A stretch of DNA of 35,231 nucleotides, from NCBI GenBank assembly GCA_947491825.1, contig CANLLM010000018.1:1-35231 (forward strand), in the 5' to 3' direction. The translations under genes and the position numbers were made by a program. The notes below the pieces were generated by a model. The model worked only from the letters and a program-made list of their open reading frames with translations. It did no database searches and was not told the DNA's origin. This DNA comes from Bacteroidota bacterium (lineage in GTDB: Bacteria; Bacteroidota; Bacteroidia; UKL13-3). Positions 7,455 through 16,964 of the stretch are shown here, piece after piece (position 1 is the stretch's first letter; each line of letters opens with the position of its first letter).

Positions 7455-8843
7455 ATGAGTAAAATAGAAAATCAAAAAAAGAGAAGTAACCGTTTGTTGC
7501 TGTTTTTAGGAATAGCAGTTGTTGTACTTTTATTGTTGCTGGTAATTGGAAAAAAATCAGGATGGATTGGTGGGGATGATTTAGTTAAAGTGGCAACTAC
7601 AAAAGCAGAAAAAGCTTCGATAACCGAAAGTGTAACAGCCAATGGAAAAATACAACCTGAGGTTGAGGTGAAAATTAGCAGTGATGTATCTGGTGAAATT
7701 CGTGAATTGTATATTAAGGAAGGGGATTCAGTTAAGGTTGGACAATTACTCGCTCGTATTGATCCTGAATTGTATCAATCTGCATTGGCAAGAACCGAGG
7801 CTGCTTTAAATAATTCCAAGGCCAATTTAGCAAGTTCTAGAGCACGTTTATTGCAAGCCGAGGCGAAGTTTACAGAGTTAGAAAAACAGTTTCAACGCAA
7901 CACCAAATTGCATCAAGAAAAGTTATTGAGCGAAGCTGAATTTGAAACTGCAAAATCAACTTATGTTAATGCAAGGGCTGAAGTAGAATCTGCAAAACAA
8001 AATATTTTGGCGTCACAATTTACTGTGCAAAGTCAAGAGGCAACTTTAAAAGAATCAACCAAAAATTTATCGCGTACAGAAATATTTGCTCCGGTAAATG
8101 GTGTGGTGTCAAAACTTAGTGTTGAAAAAGGTGAACGTGTGGTTGGTACATCCCAAATGGCAGGAACAGAAATGATGCGCATCGCGAACTTAAATGACAT
8201 GGAAGTTAGTGTTGATGTAAATGAAAACGACATCGTAAAAGTAGCTTTAGGAGATACTACTTTGGTTGAAGTAGACGCTTATGGTATACGCAAGTTTAAA
8301 GGTATGGTTACAGAAATTGCAAATTCCGCTACTACAACATTGGCAACAACCAGTGATCAGGTAACAAATTTTGTGGTAAAAATTCGTATCCTTAGGTCTT
8401 CTTATGCCGATTTATCACTGTTATACGGAAGTAAGCGCAGTGTATTCCGTCCTGGTATGTCGGCTTCGGTCGACATCCAAACACAATCTGTTAATGATGT
8501 GGTTGCCATTCCAATTGAATCGGTTACGATGCGAGACAAATCAGAGTTAGACAGCAGTAAATCAGAAACTATAAAAGTTAAACGTAAAACTTCAAATACA
8601 ACAACCACCAAAAAATCTACTGATGAACAAGAAATGGTTTTTGTATTAAATGATGGTAAAGTTGTTTTACGTCTAGTAAAAACTGGCATTCAAAACGATA
8701 AGTTAATTGAAATTAAAGACGGTTTACAAGTAGGCGATGAAGTTGTATCTGCACCTTTTAGTGCAATAACACGGACCTTAAAAAATAACACGGGAGTTAA
8801 AAAAGTAGCCAAAGATGAGTTGTTTGAAACTAAACCCGAATAG
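7455..8843 (+). CDS. Periplasmic adaptor (membrane fusion protein, HlyD/MacA-like)
   Basis: A 462-residue adaptor that bridges an inner-membrane pump and TolC. It has an N-terminal membrane anchor (about 14-33), a first half of a lipoyl-like domain (VSGEIRELYIKEGDSVKVG), a coiled-coil hairpin (about 105-200), the second lipoyl half (EIFAPVNGVVSKLSVEKGE), and beta-barrel and membrane-proximal regions. A Ser/Thr/Lys-rich insert near residue 360-395 interrupts the last domain. By overall layout it resembles adaptors of MacB-type ABC pumps. The pump itself is not encoded here and is probably elsewhere in the genome. It is co-transcribed with the tolC-like gene. Confidence 0.9.
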   Translation: MSKIENQKKRSNRLLLFLGIAVVVLLLLLVIGKKSGWIGGDDLVKVATTKAEKASITESVTANGKIQPEVEVKISSDVSGEIRELYIKEGDSVKVGQLLARIDPELYQSALARTEAALNNSKANLASSRARLLQAEAKFTELEKQFQRNTKLHQEKLLSEAEFETAKSTYVNARAEVESAKQNILASQFTVQSQEATLKESTKNLSRTEIFAPVNGVVSKLSVEKGERVVGTSQMAGTEMMRIANLNDMEVSVDVNENDIVKVALGDTTLVEVDAYGIRKFKGMVTEIANSATTTLATTSDQVTNFVVKIRILRSSYADLSLLYGSKRSVFRPGMSASVDIQTQSVNDVVAIPIESVTMRDKSELDSSKSETIKVKRKTSNTTTTKKSTDEQEMVFVLNDGKVVLRLVKTGIQNDKLIEIKDGLQVGDEVVSAPFSAITRTLKNNTGVKKVAKDELFETKPE

Positions 8844-8881
8844 GCCAACTACATTAAATTATTTTGTTATCATTGTGCTTC

Positions 8882-9808
8882 ATGTTTAAGCACCTAAATT
8901 TTATAGTTCTATTTTTTTCTTTGATGATGTTATGCATGAAGGGCACTCAAATCCATGCATCAACACCAATTGTGTTGCCCGATAGCTTGAAGGTAGTTAA
9001 GCCTAAACGTGTTGCTATTGTCGGTATTACAACAACTTTTGCCTTGGCAGGTACTTATACATACTTGCAAAACGTATGGTGGAAAGACCAACAATCTTCG
9101 TTTAAAATTGATCATGACATGGATTATCGATACGCTAAAAACATGGACAAAGCGGCTCATTTTATTGGTGGTGCGATGTCGGCCGAGTTATTTGGTGTAG
9201 CATTTGAGTGGTCGGGTGTACAAAGAAAAAATGCACTATTATATGGTGGAATTGCAAGTACAGCTTTACAGGCTTTTATTGAGGTGAAAGATGCCTATGC
9301 ACCTACATATGGTTTTAGTTTTGGTGATTTAGGAGCAGGTGCAATAGGTAGTTTTTGGCCATTGTTGCAATATCATATTCCTGCCACCCGTGCCTTACAA
9401 ATTAAATTAAGTTATTACAAGCATGATAATTACTACTATCAACAATTTCCTTATGCGCAGCTAATTGATGATTATATGAACCAAACGTATTGGGTTTCGG
9501 CAAGTGTCAATGATTGGCTACCTAAAGGAAGTAAAGTAGAAAAGTTATGGCCTGATTTTTTGAGTGTGTGTGGTGGCTGGGGTGTAGCTAATGATTTAAA
9601 CTTGTATTACACGGGTCAAAATTTAGAAGTAAACAAAGGCAAAGGCCATTTTGAATATTATGTAAGTGTGGATATAGATTGGAGAAAAATAATCAAACAA
9701 AATACTGCATTTAAACGGGTTATCACGTTTTCACTTAATCATGTAAAATTACCTTTGCCAACATTACAAATTGGTATGAATACAAGCAGTTACCTGGCAT
9801 TTTGGTAA
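8882..9808 (+). CDS. DUF2279 (YfiM-like) envelope protein
   Basis: A 308-residue protein with an N-terminal signal sequence or anchor, resembling the DUF2279/YfiM family. Visible hallmarks are DKAAHFIGG, with a DK-x-x-HF pattern that recalls VanZ-like proteins, and further on GFSFGDLGAGAIGS. Several hydrophobic stretches follow, then a Tyr/Trp-rich C-terminal half that looks beta-rich. A TTG at 8864 is in frame, but the ATG at 8882 (MFKHLNF) is a better start. It lies 38 bases after the adaptor gene and may be transcribed with it. No function is established; an envelope role is inferred from the signal and the neighbours. Confidence 0.65.
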   Translation: MFKHLNFIVLFFSLMMLCMKGTQIHASTPIVLPDSLKVVKPKRVAIVGITTTFALAGTYTYLQNVWWKDQQSSFKIDHDMDYRYAKNMDKAAHFIGGAMSAELFGVAFEWSGVQRKNALLYGGIASTALQAFIEVKDAYAPTYGFSFGDLGAGAIGSFWPLLQYHIPATRALQIKLSYYKHDNYYYQQFPYAQLIDDYMNQTYWVSASVNDWLPKGSKVEKLWPDFLSVCGGWGVANDLNLYYTGQNLEVNKGKGHFEYYVSVDIDWRKIIKQNTAFKRVITFSLNHVKLPLPTLQIGMNTSSYLAFW

Positions 9809-9813
9809 AACAC

Positions 9814-9843
9814 AAAAAGCGGCCCTGAAAAATTCAAGGCCGC
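9814..9843 (-). terminator. Rho-independent terminator of the His-rich lipoprotein gene
   Basis: Arms GCGGCC at 9819-9824 and GGCCGC at 9838-9843 are extended inward by TGAA and TTCA after one mismatch, with an AAA loop. On the minus strand the hairpin is followed by five T (9818-9814). It may also slow plus-strand transcription from the DUF2279 gene, although there is no T run on that side. Confidence 0.8.
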
Positions 9844-9863
9844 ATGAAGGTATAATTATTTGA

Positions 9864-10109
9864 TTAATGTGAATGACCAGCATGGTCGTGACCTTCATGG
9901 TTTTCTTCAGATGTAGAATCCATTTCGGTACCAATTTGTGCTTTAATTGCAGCTTCTAAAGAATCGCTTGCAGCCTCATCGTTAACAAGAGTGCTATCTA
10001 CTACAGCTTGTTCTTGTGCGTTTAAATCTGTTTTTGGAGCGTCATTACCACATGATGCGAATACTAATGCAGCGCCTGCAATAGTAAGCGTTACTAATAC
10101 TTTTTTCAT
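9864..10109 (-). CDS. Small lipoprotein with histidine-rich tail
   Basis: An 81-residue lipoprotein: signal peptide, lipobox LVFASC with Cys20 as lipidation site, an acidic Asp/Glu/Ser-rich middle part, and a C-terminus with five His in the last 11 residues (positions 71, 74, 76, 79, 81). The tail could bind metal such as zinc, nickel or copper, which is inference only. No known domain is recognised. It has its own promoter and terminator, so it is probably expressed apart from the upstream lptB gene. Confidence 0.8.
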   Translation of the reverse strand: MKKVLVTLTIAGAALVFASCGNDAPKTDLNAQEQAVVDSTLVNDEAASDSLEAAIKAQIGTEMDSTSEENHEGHDHAGHSH

Positions 10110-10139
10110 AGTTGTTCTTTTTTGATTGATTTAAAACAT

Positions 10140-10173
10140 CAAATTTAATAAAATAGCAATTACCTTAACACAA
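10140..10173 (-). promoter_or_regulatory. Bacteroidota-type promoter of the His-rich lipoprotein gene
   Basis: On the minus strand, TTG (10173-10171), a spacer of 23 bases, then TAAATTTG (10147-10140), a full match to TAnnTTTG. The element ends 30 bases before the start codon. The upstream part overlaps the end of lptB. Confidence 0.5.
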
Positions 10174-10882
10174 AGTTTTGCCCAAGGTATACCTTACGTA
10201 CAATTTCATCATCGGCCAATTCGCGAGCGGTTCCCGCTTTTAGTATTTTCCCTTCAAACAGTAAATAAGCTCTATCTACTATACTTAAAGTCTCGTGTAC
10301 ATTGTGGTCGGTAATTAAAATACCAATATTTTTATGTTTTAGTTTGGCTACAATTTGCTGAATATCTTCAACTGCAATTGGATCAATACCTGCAAAAGGC
10401 TCATCCAACAAAACAAATTTGGGATCTACAGCCAATGCGCGTGCAATTTCGCAGCGCCTGCGTTCACCACCACTTAATACATTACCCATACTTCCACGTA
10501 CACGGTTCAATCCAAATTCTTCAAGCAATACTTCCAATTTTGCTTCTTGTTCTATTTTGCTCAGTTTGGTCATTTCCAAAACCGACCTAATATTATCCTC
10601 TACACTAAGTGTTCTGAAAATAGAAGCCTCTTGGGGCAAATAGCCTAACCCTTTTTGTGCACGTTTGTACATGGGTAAAGGTGTAATGTCTTCACCATTA
10701 AGCATCACTGTTCCTTTATCTGGTTTAACCAAACCCACTGTCATATAAAAAGTAGTGGTTTTGCCAGCTCCGTTTGGTCCCAATAAACCCACGCACTCAC
10801 CTTGTTTCACTTCAATAGAAACATCGTTTACTACTGTGCGTTTTTTGTATTTTTTTGCGAGGTTATGTGAGGATAGAATCAT
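10160..10882 (-). CDS. lptB: LPS export ABC transporter ATP-binding protein LptB
   Basis: A 240-residue cytoplasmic ATPase that powers lipopolysaccharide extraction from the inner membrane with LptF, LptG and LptC. It shows Walker A GPNGAGKT (35-42), Q-loop Gln84 in [13 protein letters not shown] signature LSGGE (136-140) with the [10 protein letters not shown] continuation typical of LptB, Walker B FVLLDEP (156-162), FAGIDP, and the switch His193. Length and sequence are standard. It begins ten bases after the stop of the amidophosphoribosyltransferase gene and is probably in the same mRNA. The lptFG genes are not in the window. Confidence 0.93.
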   Translation of the reverse strand: MILSSHNLAKKYKKRTVVNDVSIEVKQGECVGLLGPNGAGKTTTFYMTVGLVKPDKGTVMLNGEDITPLPMYKRAQKGLGYLPQEASIFRTLSVEDNIRSVLEMTKLSKIEQEAKLEVLLEEFGLNRVRGSMGNVLSGGERRRCEIARALAVDPKFVLLDEPFAGIDPIAVEDIQQIVAKLKHKNIGILITDHNVHETLSIVDRAYLLFEGKILKAGTARELADDEIVRKVYLGQNFVLR

Positions 10883-10892
10883 GTGTTACTAC

Positions 10893-12788
10893 TTAATATG
10901 CTCTTGCTGTATTGCCTTCCATAAAATTGGTAAAAGCTTTATTTACTACTTTAAAACCTCCTGGTGTTGGGTATTCTCCGCTAAAGTACCAATCGCCTTT
11001 GTGATCTGGACAAGCAATATGCAGGTTTTCTATACTTTGGTAAATAATTTTTACTTCTGCATTTAAGTCATTCGGAGTTAATATTTCAGCAATTTTTTTG
11101 CTGATTTCATCATCTGTAAATTGGTCGTAAAGCTCCTTTACAAAGTTTACCGTTTGTTCCTTAGGCAAGCTTTCTTGTTCCTTACATTTTTGGTAAACCT
11201 CTTGTAACATGCGTTCTTTGTTGTGGTCCTTTAATAAACCTAACATAGCTTGAAAAGCTACAAAGTCTTTAAGCCTACTCATATCTATTCCGTAACAATC
11301 TGGGTAACGAATTTGTGGTGCTGAGGAAACGATAACAATACGTTTGGGATGTAAACGATCTAAAATGCGCAGTATACTGCTACGCAAAGTCGTACCGCGA
11401 ACAATGCTGTCATCAATAACAACCAAAGTATCTACATCATTTTTAACCAATCCGTAAGTAACATCATATACGTGTGCTACCATGTCTTCACGGTGCTCGT
11501 CATCGGTAATAAAGGTGCGAAGTTTAACGTCCTTCACCGCAATTTTCTCCCTGCGCGGTTTCAAACTTAAAATTTCTTTTAGCTTGTTGATATCTGGGTT
11601 GGCTCCTAACTTTAGTATTTCTTGTGCTTTGTAATCTGTTAAGTAATCGTGTATGCCATCAATCATTCCATAAAATGCAGTAGCTGCGGTATTAGGAATA
11701 TAGCTAAACACGGTATTAGGCAAATCGGCATCAATCGCATCAATTACTTTTTTGCTTAATAAATGGCCTAATTTTTTACGCTCTAAATATATATCTCTGT
11801 CGTTACCACGCGAAAAATAAATACGTTCGAACGTGCATGATTTTTTAGGTAACGGGGCTAAAATTTGCTCTTCGCTATACGAGCCATCTTTTTTAATAAT
11901 TAAAGCATAACCAGGTTGTAGTTCTTTTACAGTATTTAAACGTATGTTAAATCCAGTTTGAATAGCAGGGCGTTCGCTGGTGGCAACAATTACTTCATCA
12001 TCTATATAATAAAAACATGGCCGAATTCCTGCAGGGTCTCTTATAATAAATGAATCTCCATTACCAATTAAACCAGTTAACACATAACCTCCGTCAACTT
12101 CGCGCATGGCGCGTGTGAGTATCCGCACAATGTCCAAGTTGCTGCTAATTTTTTCGGTAATTTCAATATTGTTCAATCCCGATTGTTTATATTCATCAAA
12201 TAGGCGCTGGTTTTCTTCATCCAAAAAATGGCCGATTTTTTCGAGCATAGTTACCGTATCAGCCTTTTCGCGAGGATGCTGACCAAGTTCAATCAATAAA
12301 TCAAATAACTCATCAACATTGGTCATGTTAAAGTTACCTGCCAAAAGCAAGTTACGTGTCATCCAATTATTTTGGCGTAAAAACGGATGACATAAGTCGC
12401 TGGAGCTCCTGCCGTAGGTTCCATAACGCAAATGCCCCAAATAAACTTCTCCTACAAAAGGCACATTAGCTTTCATAAAATCAGTATCTTTCAATTGATT
12501 TTTATCGGCTGTTTCGTTTACTTTTTTACCTATTCTACTGAAAATTTCGGCAATGGCATCACTTCCACTCTCTCGTCTCCTGTATATGTATTGGTTGCCC
12601 GGTTTAACATCTAGCTTAATCACCCCAACACCTGCACCGTCCTGGCCTCGGTTATGTTGCTTTTGCATCAGTAAGTTCAGCTTTTTTAAGCCGTAAAGGC
12701 TGCTGCCATACTTTTGTTGGTAAAAATCTAGTGGTTTAAGTAATCGGATAAATGCGATTCCGCATTCGTGTTGTATTGAATCACTCAT
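10893..12788 (-). CDS. Amidophosphoribosyltransferase, long PurF-type
   Basis: A 631-residue enzyme with an N-terminal class II glutamine amidotransferase domain and a C-terminal phosphoribosyltransferase domain. It would make phosphoribosylamine from PRPP and glutamine, the first step of purine synthesis. The nucleophile is Cys9 (ECGIAF), which implies removal of a short propeptide; NRGQDGAG follows at about 46-53. The PRPP-binding motif VVIDDSIVRGTT is at about 456-467. The protein is some 120-150 residues longer than the classical PurF, with extra sequence between the domains and at the C-terminus, so it is probably the larger paralogue found in Bacteroidota, and I leave the gene symbol open. 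lptB follows after ten bases. Confidence 0.85.
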   Translation of the reverse strand: MSDSIQHECGIAFIRLLKPLDFYQQKYGSSLYGLKKLNLLMQKQHNRGQDGAGVGVIKLDVKPGNQYIYRRRESGSDAIAEIFSRIGKKVNETADKNQLKDTDFMKANVPFVGEVYLGHLRYGTYGRSSSDLCHPFLRQNNWMTRNLLLAGNFNMTNVDELFDLLIELGQHPREKADTVTMLEKIGHFLDEENQRLFDEYKQSGLNNIEITEKISSNLDIVRILTRAMREVDGGYVLTGLIGNGDSFIIRDPAGIRPCFYYIDDEVIVATSERPAIQTGFNIRLNTVKELQPGYALIIKKDGSYSEEQILAPLPKKSCTFERIYFSRGNDRDIYLERKKLGHLLSKKVIDAIDADLPNTVFSYIPNTAATAFYGMIDGIHDYLTDYKAQEILKLGANPDINKLKEILSLKPRREKIAVKDVKLRTFITDDEHREDMVAHVYDVTYGLVKNDVDTLVVIDDSIVRGTTLRSSILRILDRLHPKRIVIVSSAPQIRYPDCYGIDMSRLKDFVAFQAMLGLLKDHNKERMLQEVYQKCKEQESLPKEQTVNFVKELYDQFTDDEISKKIAEILTPNDLNAEVKIIYQSIENLHIACPDHKGDWYFSGEYPTPGGFKVVNKAFTNFMEGNTARAY

Positions 12789-12838
12789 ATAAGAAAATGG
12801 AGTGGCGAATTTAGTTTTATAAATTCAGTAAGTGAAAT

Positions 12839-13321
12839 TTACTTTTTACTTTCGGCTATTGCCCCGTCAAGCAGGGTATTAAAACTTACACTGTCTTTGT
12901 AACCAGGCTCCAAAAGCAAACTCATTTTTTTTGTAAAAATAAAGTAGGTAGTAGGATAACCAGTTGCATTGCCGTTGGTTAACATATGATAAAGCTCCTC
13001 TGGCTTAAAGGATTTGTCATCAATATTGTAAGTAACGTCTTTAATTTCAGGATTAAACTTAATGGGTATAAAGTGCTCGTTTATCTTTTTTATAATATCC
13101 AGATTGGTATACGTGTCTCGGTCCATCTTTTTGCACCAACCACACCAATCGGTGTAAGCATCAACCAATACAATTTTTCCTTCTTTAACGGCTTTGGCGT
13201 AGCCTTCATTCCAACTATACCATTTTAACTCAGGCTTCGGTGCTGGATTTTGCGAGGGTGTAAAAGCGCTCATTATCAAAATAGGAAGCGCCAAAAGGGT
13301 CATTAAAAATCGCTTATTCAT
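12839..13321 (-). CDS. Exported thioredoxin-fold protein with CGWC motif
   Basis: A 160-residue thioredoxin-like protein of the Thioredoxin_7/DUF255 type. It has a signal peptide (about 1-20), a WCGWC active site with Cys60 and Cys63, and the cis-proline loop at GYPTTY (Pro123). The motif CGWCKKMDRDT is typical of periplasmic thiol-disulfide proteins of Bacteroidota. It would keep cysteines of envelope proteins reduced or exchange disulfides; the partner is unknown. The amidophosphoribosyltransferase gene follows after 50 bases on the same strand. Confidence 0.85.
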   Translation of the reverse strand: MNKRFLMTLLALPILIMSAFTPSQNPAPKPELKWYSWNEGYAKAVKEGKIVLVDAYTDWCGWCKKMDRDTYTNLDIIKKINEHFIPIKFNPEIKDVTYNIDDKSFKPEELYHMLTNGNATGYPTTYFIFTKKMSLLLEPGYKDSVSFNTLLDGAIAESKK

Positions 13322-13484
13322 AATAAATTTATATGGAATAGAATTACAACAATCGTTTCGAAATTATGCATTAAATAACATATCACAAAATGTATTGTAT
13401 CCGTTATGTTTTAGCGATTTGTGTGATGGGCTTAAAACCATGCGGGTTAATACGGCTATTTTTATAAATTCGCCCTTTACCTAA

Positions 13485-16400
13485 ATGAATAACACAAACT
13501 ATAATCCATTAATAAGCAAGCTTGACGGTTTTGTTCGTAAGCATTACAAAAACCAATTGGTAAGTGGTGCCATATATTTTGCGCTGATTACCTTGTTTAG
13601 TTTTTTATTATTTGTGGTTCTTGAGTATTTTGGTCGTTATAGCAAAGGCGTTCGTGCTTTTATGTTTTACGCATTTGTTTCTGGTACTATCTATTGTTTG
13701 ATTCGATTTTTGATTATACCGATAATGGGTATGTACCGTTTGCGTAAAACCATGAGCTACGAGGATGCTTCGGCAATTATTGGCAAACACTTTCCGGATG
13801 TTAAAGACAGGTTGCTTAATACCCTACAGTTAAAACAAGAGGCTGACAGACAAGCCTCAACAGAATTATTAGTTGCTGCTATCAGTCAGCGTACAGAACA
13901 ACTTAAACCAATTGTTTTTACGGATGCTGTTAACATCAAACAAAATATAAAATATGCAAGATTGGTTTTAATTCCAGTGGCGTTATATGCTATTATATAT
14001 TTACTCGCACCTGGTATTATTACCAATGGTAGCGAGCGTTTGGTAAAGTATAATCAAACATTTGTGCCTCAAGCGCCTTTTAGTTTTGAAATAACTAATA
14101 CCACTTTAAAAACACAACAATTTACAGATTTTGAATTAAACCTTAAACTAACCGGAAACAGTATCCCAGCTGAAGTATATTTAGAAGTTGGTGGACAACA
14201 ATACAAAATGCAAAAGCAGAGTAACAGTGAGTTTAGTTACATGTTTAGAAATGTAAATAAAGACCTTTCATTTGCATTTTGGGCTGCCGACTATTACTCG
14301 CAAGATTACACGTTAAAAGTAGTAGCCAAGCCAACTTTGATCAACTACCAAATAAAATTAACCTATCCAATATACATTGGTAAAGGTGTGGAGGTTATTC
14401 AGAATCCTGGGGATATTACCGTGCCAGTAGGAACCATTGCTGAATGGGTCTTTAATACTGCCCAAACAGAGGAAGTAATTTTAGGTTTTGGCAATGCATC
14501 AACCCATGCCGAAAAGAAAAATGACAACCGATTTGTGTTTAGTAAAAAATTACTAGTAACTACACCTTACTTTATTAAAAGTAAAAACAGCAGTTATGGT
14601 GTTGCCGATAGTTTAGCCTATATAATTAACGTACTAACCGATGCTTTTCCTGCTATTAGTGTTGATGAAAAAGCAGATTCCATAACAGGTAAACAACTCT
14701 ACTTTATTGGAGATATTAGCGATGATCACGGATTAACCAAGCTGGTTTTTGCATATAGATTTTTAAAATCAGAAACCGAAAGTAAAGTTAAGCAAGGCGT
14801 TATTAGCAAGCCAATTGCTGTTCAGCGCGATGAAAAGACGCTACGTTTTTATTTTCAATTTAATATCAATGAAACAGGGGTAAATGCGTCTGATGAGCTA
14901 GCGTATTATTTTGAAGTGTGGGATAATGATGGCGTGCGTGGAGCAAAATCAACCCGTAGTAAAACCATGTCATTTAAGGCGCCTAGCGATAAAGAATTAC
15001 GCAGCGAAATGGATAAAGCAGGTAAGAGTTTGAAAGATGATATGAAAGATGCGATGCGCGAGAGCAAACAACTACAAAAAGAATTAAAAGATTTGCAGTT
15101 AAAAATGCTTGAGAAACGTGAGTTGACCTGGGAAGAGAAAAAGAAAGCACAAGATCTGTTAAATCGACAAAAAGAATTGGTGCAAAAAATAGAAGACATT
15201 AAAAAGCAAAACGGAAAAAATAATTTAAAAGAAAACGAGTATAAAGAATCTAATCCTGAACTATTGGAGAAACAGAAGCAGCTCGAGAAAATGTTTAACG
15301 AGGTGCTTAATGATGAGTTAAAAAAGTTGATGAAAGATATGGAAAAAATGCTTCAACAACAAAATAAAGATGCACTTAAACAAGAGATGGATAAGATGCA
15401 AATGAACAATAAGGATGTGGAGAAAGAGCTGGACAGAATGTTGGAGCAGTTTAAGCAATTGGAGTTAGACAAAAAGATTGTCGAAACGACCAAACAGCTT
15501 GAAAAACTAGCAGATAAACAAAAAGAAATTGCTAAAAAAACCGAACAGGTTGACCAGCAAATGGGATTAAATAAGGAGGAGAAACAGCAGCGACAAGAGC
15601 AATTAAAACAAGAGCAGCAAAAACTGCAACAAGCTTTCAAAGACCTGCAGAAAGAGTTGAAAGATATTGAGCAAAAAAATAAAGAGTTGGAAGAACCGCG
15701 TGATTTAGGGGATACTAAAAAAGAAGAAGAAAAAGCCAATGAGGAAATGCAGAAGGCGCAGGATAATTTAAATAAAAAGGATAATAAAAAAGCCAAAGAA
15801 AACCAAGATAATGCTGCAAAAGAGATGGAGGAAATGGCAGAAAAAATAAAAGAAAAACAAGAGGAGGCAGAGAAAGAACAACACGAAGAAGATGCAGCAA
15901 CTTTGCGCGAGATTCTAGAAAATATCATTCAGTTAAGTAAAGACCAAGAAGGTTTAATTGAAGAAATGAATAAGCTGAATGGCTACAGTCCGCAGTATGT
16001 AGAGTTGGCAAAAAAACAAAAGATAACAAAAGACAATGCTAAAATTATTGAGGATAGCTTGTTAGCCCTAAGTAAACGTGTACCCGAAATTAGTTCGTTT
16101 ATAAACCGAGAAGTAACCAAGCTGAATGATAATTTAGATAAAAGTGTTGCTGGTTTTGGTGTACGTAATTTTATGGAAATACGCACTCGACAGCAGTATG
16201 CTATGACGCATGCAAATAACCTTGCTGTAATGTTAAGTCAAGTGCTTAACCAAATGCAACAACAAAATCAACAAGCTAAAAGTAAAAAAAGTGGCAAAGG
16301 AAAACCTAAGCCAAAGCCGGGTGAAGGAAAGGGAAGCAAACCATTAACCATGAGCCAAATTAAAAAAATGCAAGAAGAGTTGAATAAGCAATTGCGTGAG

Positions 16401-16946
16401 GGCATGAACAAAAAGGGAGAAGCGGGTAAACCACAACCAGGCGGACAAAAACCAGGGCAAATGCCAAATGGGCAGCAACCTAACCCTAATGGCCAACAAG
16501 GCATGGGTAGTGAAGGTTTTGCAAGAATGGCCGCTCAGCAAATGGCCATACGCCAACAGTTGCAAAAAATGATGCAGCAGATGGATTCCAAACAAAAAGA
16601 GGGTGTGGGTGGAGCAAAAATGCTAGAGGAAATGAAACGTATGATGGAGCAAACAGAAAAGGAGCTCTACAATAAAAAATTAACTACAGAAATGTTGCAG
16701 CGTCAGCAAGAAATTTTAACACGTTTGTTAGAGAGCGAAAAAGCTGAACGTAAACAAGAGCAAGAAGAAAAACGTGAAGCTGAACAAGCCAAAGACAAAC
16801 CAAAACCAAGTGCTCCAGCATTTGATCTATACATACAACAAAAAAACAAAGAGAAGGAATTGTTAGAAACTATTCCTACCGATATGCAGCCTTACTACAA
16901 AGAAAAAAGTAAGGAATATTTTAATCGTATTGGTGGAGGTAAATAA
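13485..16946 (+). CDS. Large DUF4175-type membrane protein with long coiled coil
   Basis: A 1153-residue protein matching the layout of the uncharacterised DUF4175 family. It starts with two close membrane helices (about 28-49 and 58-81), a third at about 148-168, then a beta-rich periplasmic part (about 180-490). A very long charged coiled coil full of Lys, Glu and Gln runs from about 500 to 820, and a further helical part is followed by a low-complexity Gly/Pro/Lys/Gln segment (about 930-1020). The C-terminus is again helical and Gln/Glu-rich. There is no enzyme motif. The coiled coil suggests a scaffold or spanning role in the envelope, which is inference. The amidohydrolase lipoprotein gene starts 18 bases downstream and is probably co-expressed. 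The long antisense frames in this region come from its biased codon content. Confidence 0.8.
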   Translation: MNNTNYNPLISKLDGFVRKHYKNQLVSGAIYFALITLFSFLLFVVLEYFGRYSKGVRAFMFYAFVSGTIYCLIRFLIIPIMGMYRLRKTMSYEDASAIIGKHFPDVKDRLLNTLQLKQEADRQASTELLVAAISQRTEQLKPIVFTDAVNIKQNIKYARLVLIPVALYAIIYLLAPGIITNGSERLVKYNQTFVPQAPFSFEITNTTLKTQQFTDFELNLKLTGNSIPAEVYLEVGGQQYKMQKQSNSEFSYMFRNVNKDLSFAFWAADYYSQDYTLKVVAKPTLINYQIKLTYPIYIGKGVEVIQNPGDITVPVGTIAEWVFNTAQTEEVILGFGNASTHAEKKNDNRFVFSKKLLVTTPYFIKSKNSSYGVADSLAYIINVLTDAFPAISVDEKADSITGKQLYFIGDISDDHGLTKLVFAYRFLKSETESKVKQGVISKPIAVQRDEKTLRFYFQFNINETGVNASDELAYYFEVWDNDGVRGAKSTRSKTMSFKAPSDKELRSEMDKAGKSLKDDMKDAMRESKQLQKELKDLQLKMLEKRELTWEEKKKAQDLLNRQKELVQKIEDIKKQNGKNNLKENEYKESNPELLEKQKQLEKMFNEVLNDELKKLMKDMEKMLQQQNKDALKQEMDKMQMNNKDVEKELDRMLEQFKQLELDKKIVETTKQLEKLADKQKEIAKKTEQVDQQMGLNKEEKQQRQEQLKQEQQKLQQAFKDLQKELKDIEQKNKELEEPRDLGDTKKEEEKANEEMQKAQDNLNKKDNKKAKENQDNAAKEMEEMAEKIKEKQEEAEKEQHEEDAATLREILENIIQLSKDQEGLIEEMNKLNGYSPQYVELAKKQKITKDNAKIIEDSLLALSKRVPEISSFINREVTKLNDNLDKSVAGFGVRNFMEIRTRQQYAMTHANNLAVMLSQVLNQMQQQNQQAKSKKSGKGKPKPKPGEGKGSKPLTMSQIKKMQEELNKQLREGMNKKGEAGKPQPGGQKPGQMPNGQQPNPNGQQGMGSEGFARMAAQQMAIRQQLQKMMQQMDSKQKEGVGGAKMLEEMKRMMEQTEKELYNKKLTTEMLQRQQEILTRLLESEKAERKQEQEEKREAEQAKDKPKPSAPAFDLYIQQKNKEKELLETIPTDMQPYYKEKSKEYFNRIGGGK

Positions 16947-16964
16947 CATCAAAACCAAAACCCA

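Noticed and set aside
15353-15928. Long antisense reading frame (Ser/Cys/Phe-rich) inside the DUF4175 gene
   Set aside because: It mirrors the Lys/Glu/Gln-rich coiled coil on the other strand; composition is an artefact of codon bias and there are no family motifs.
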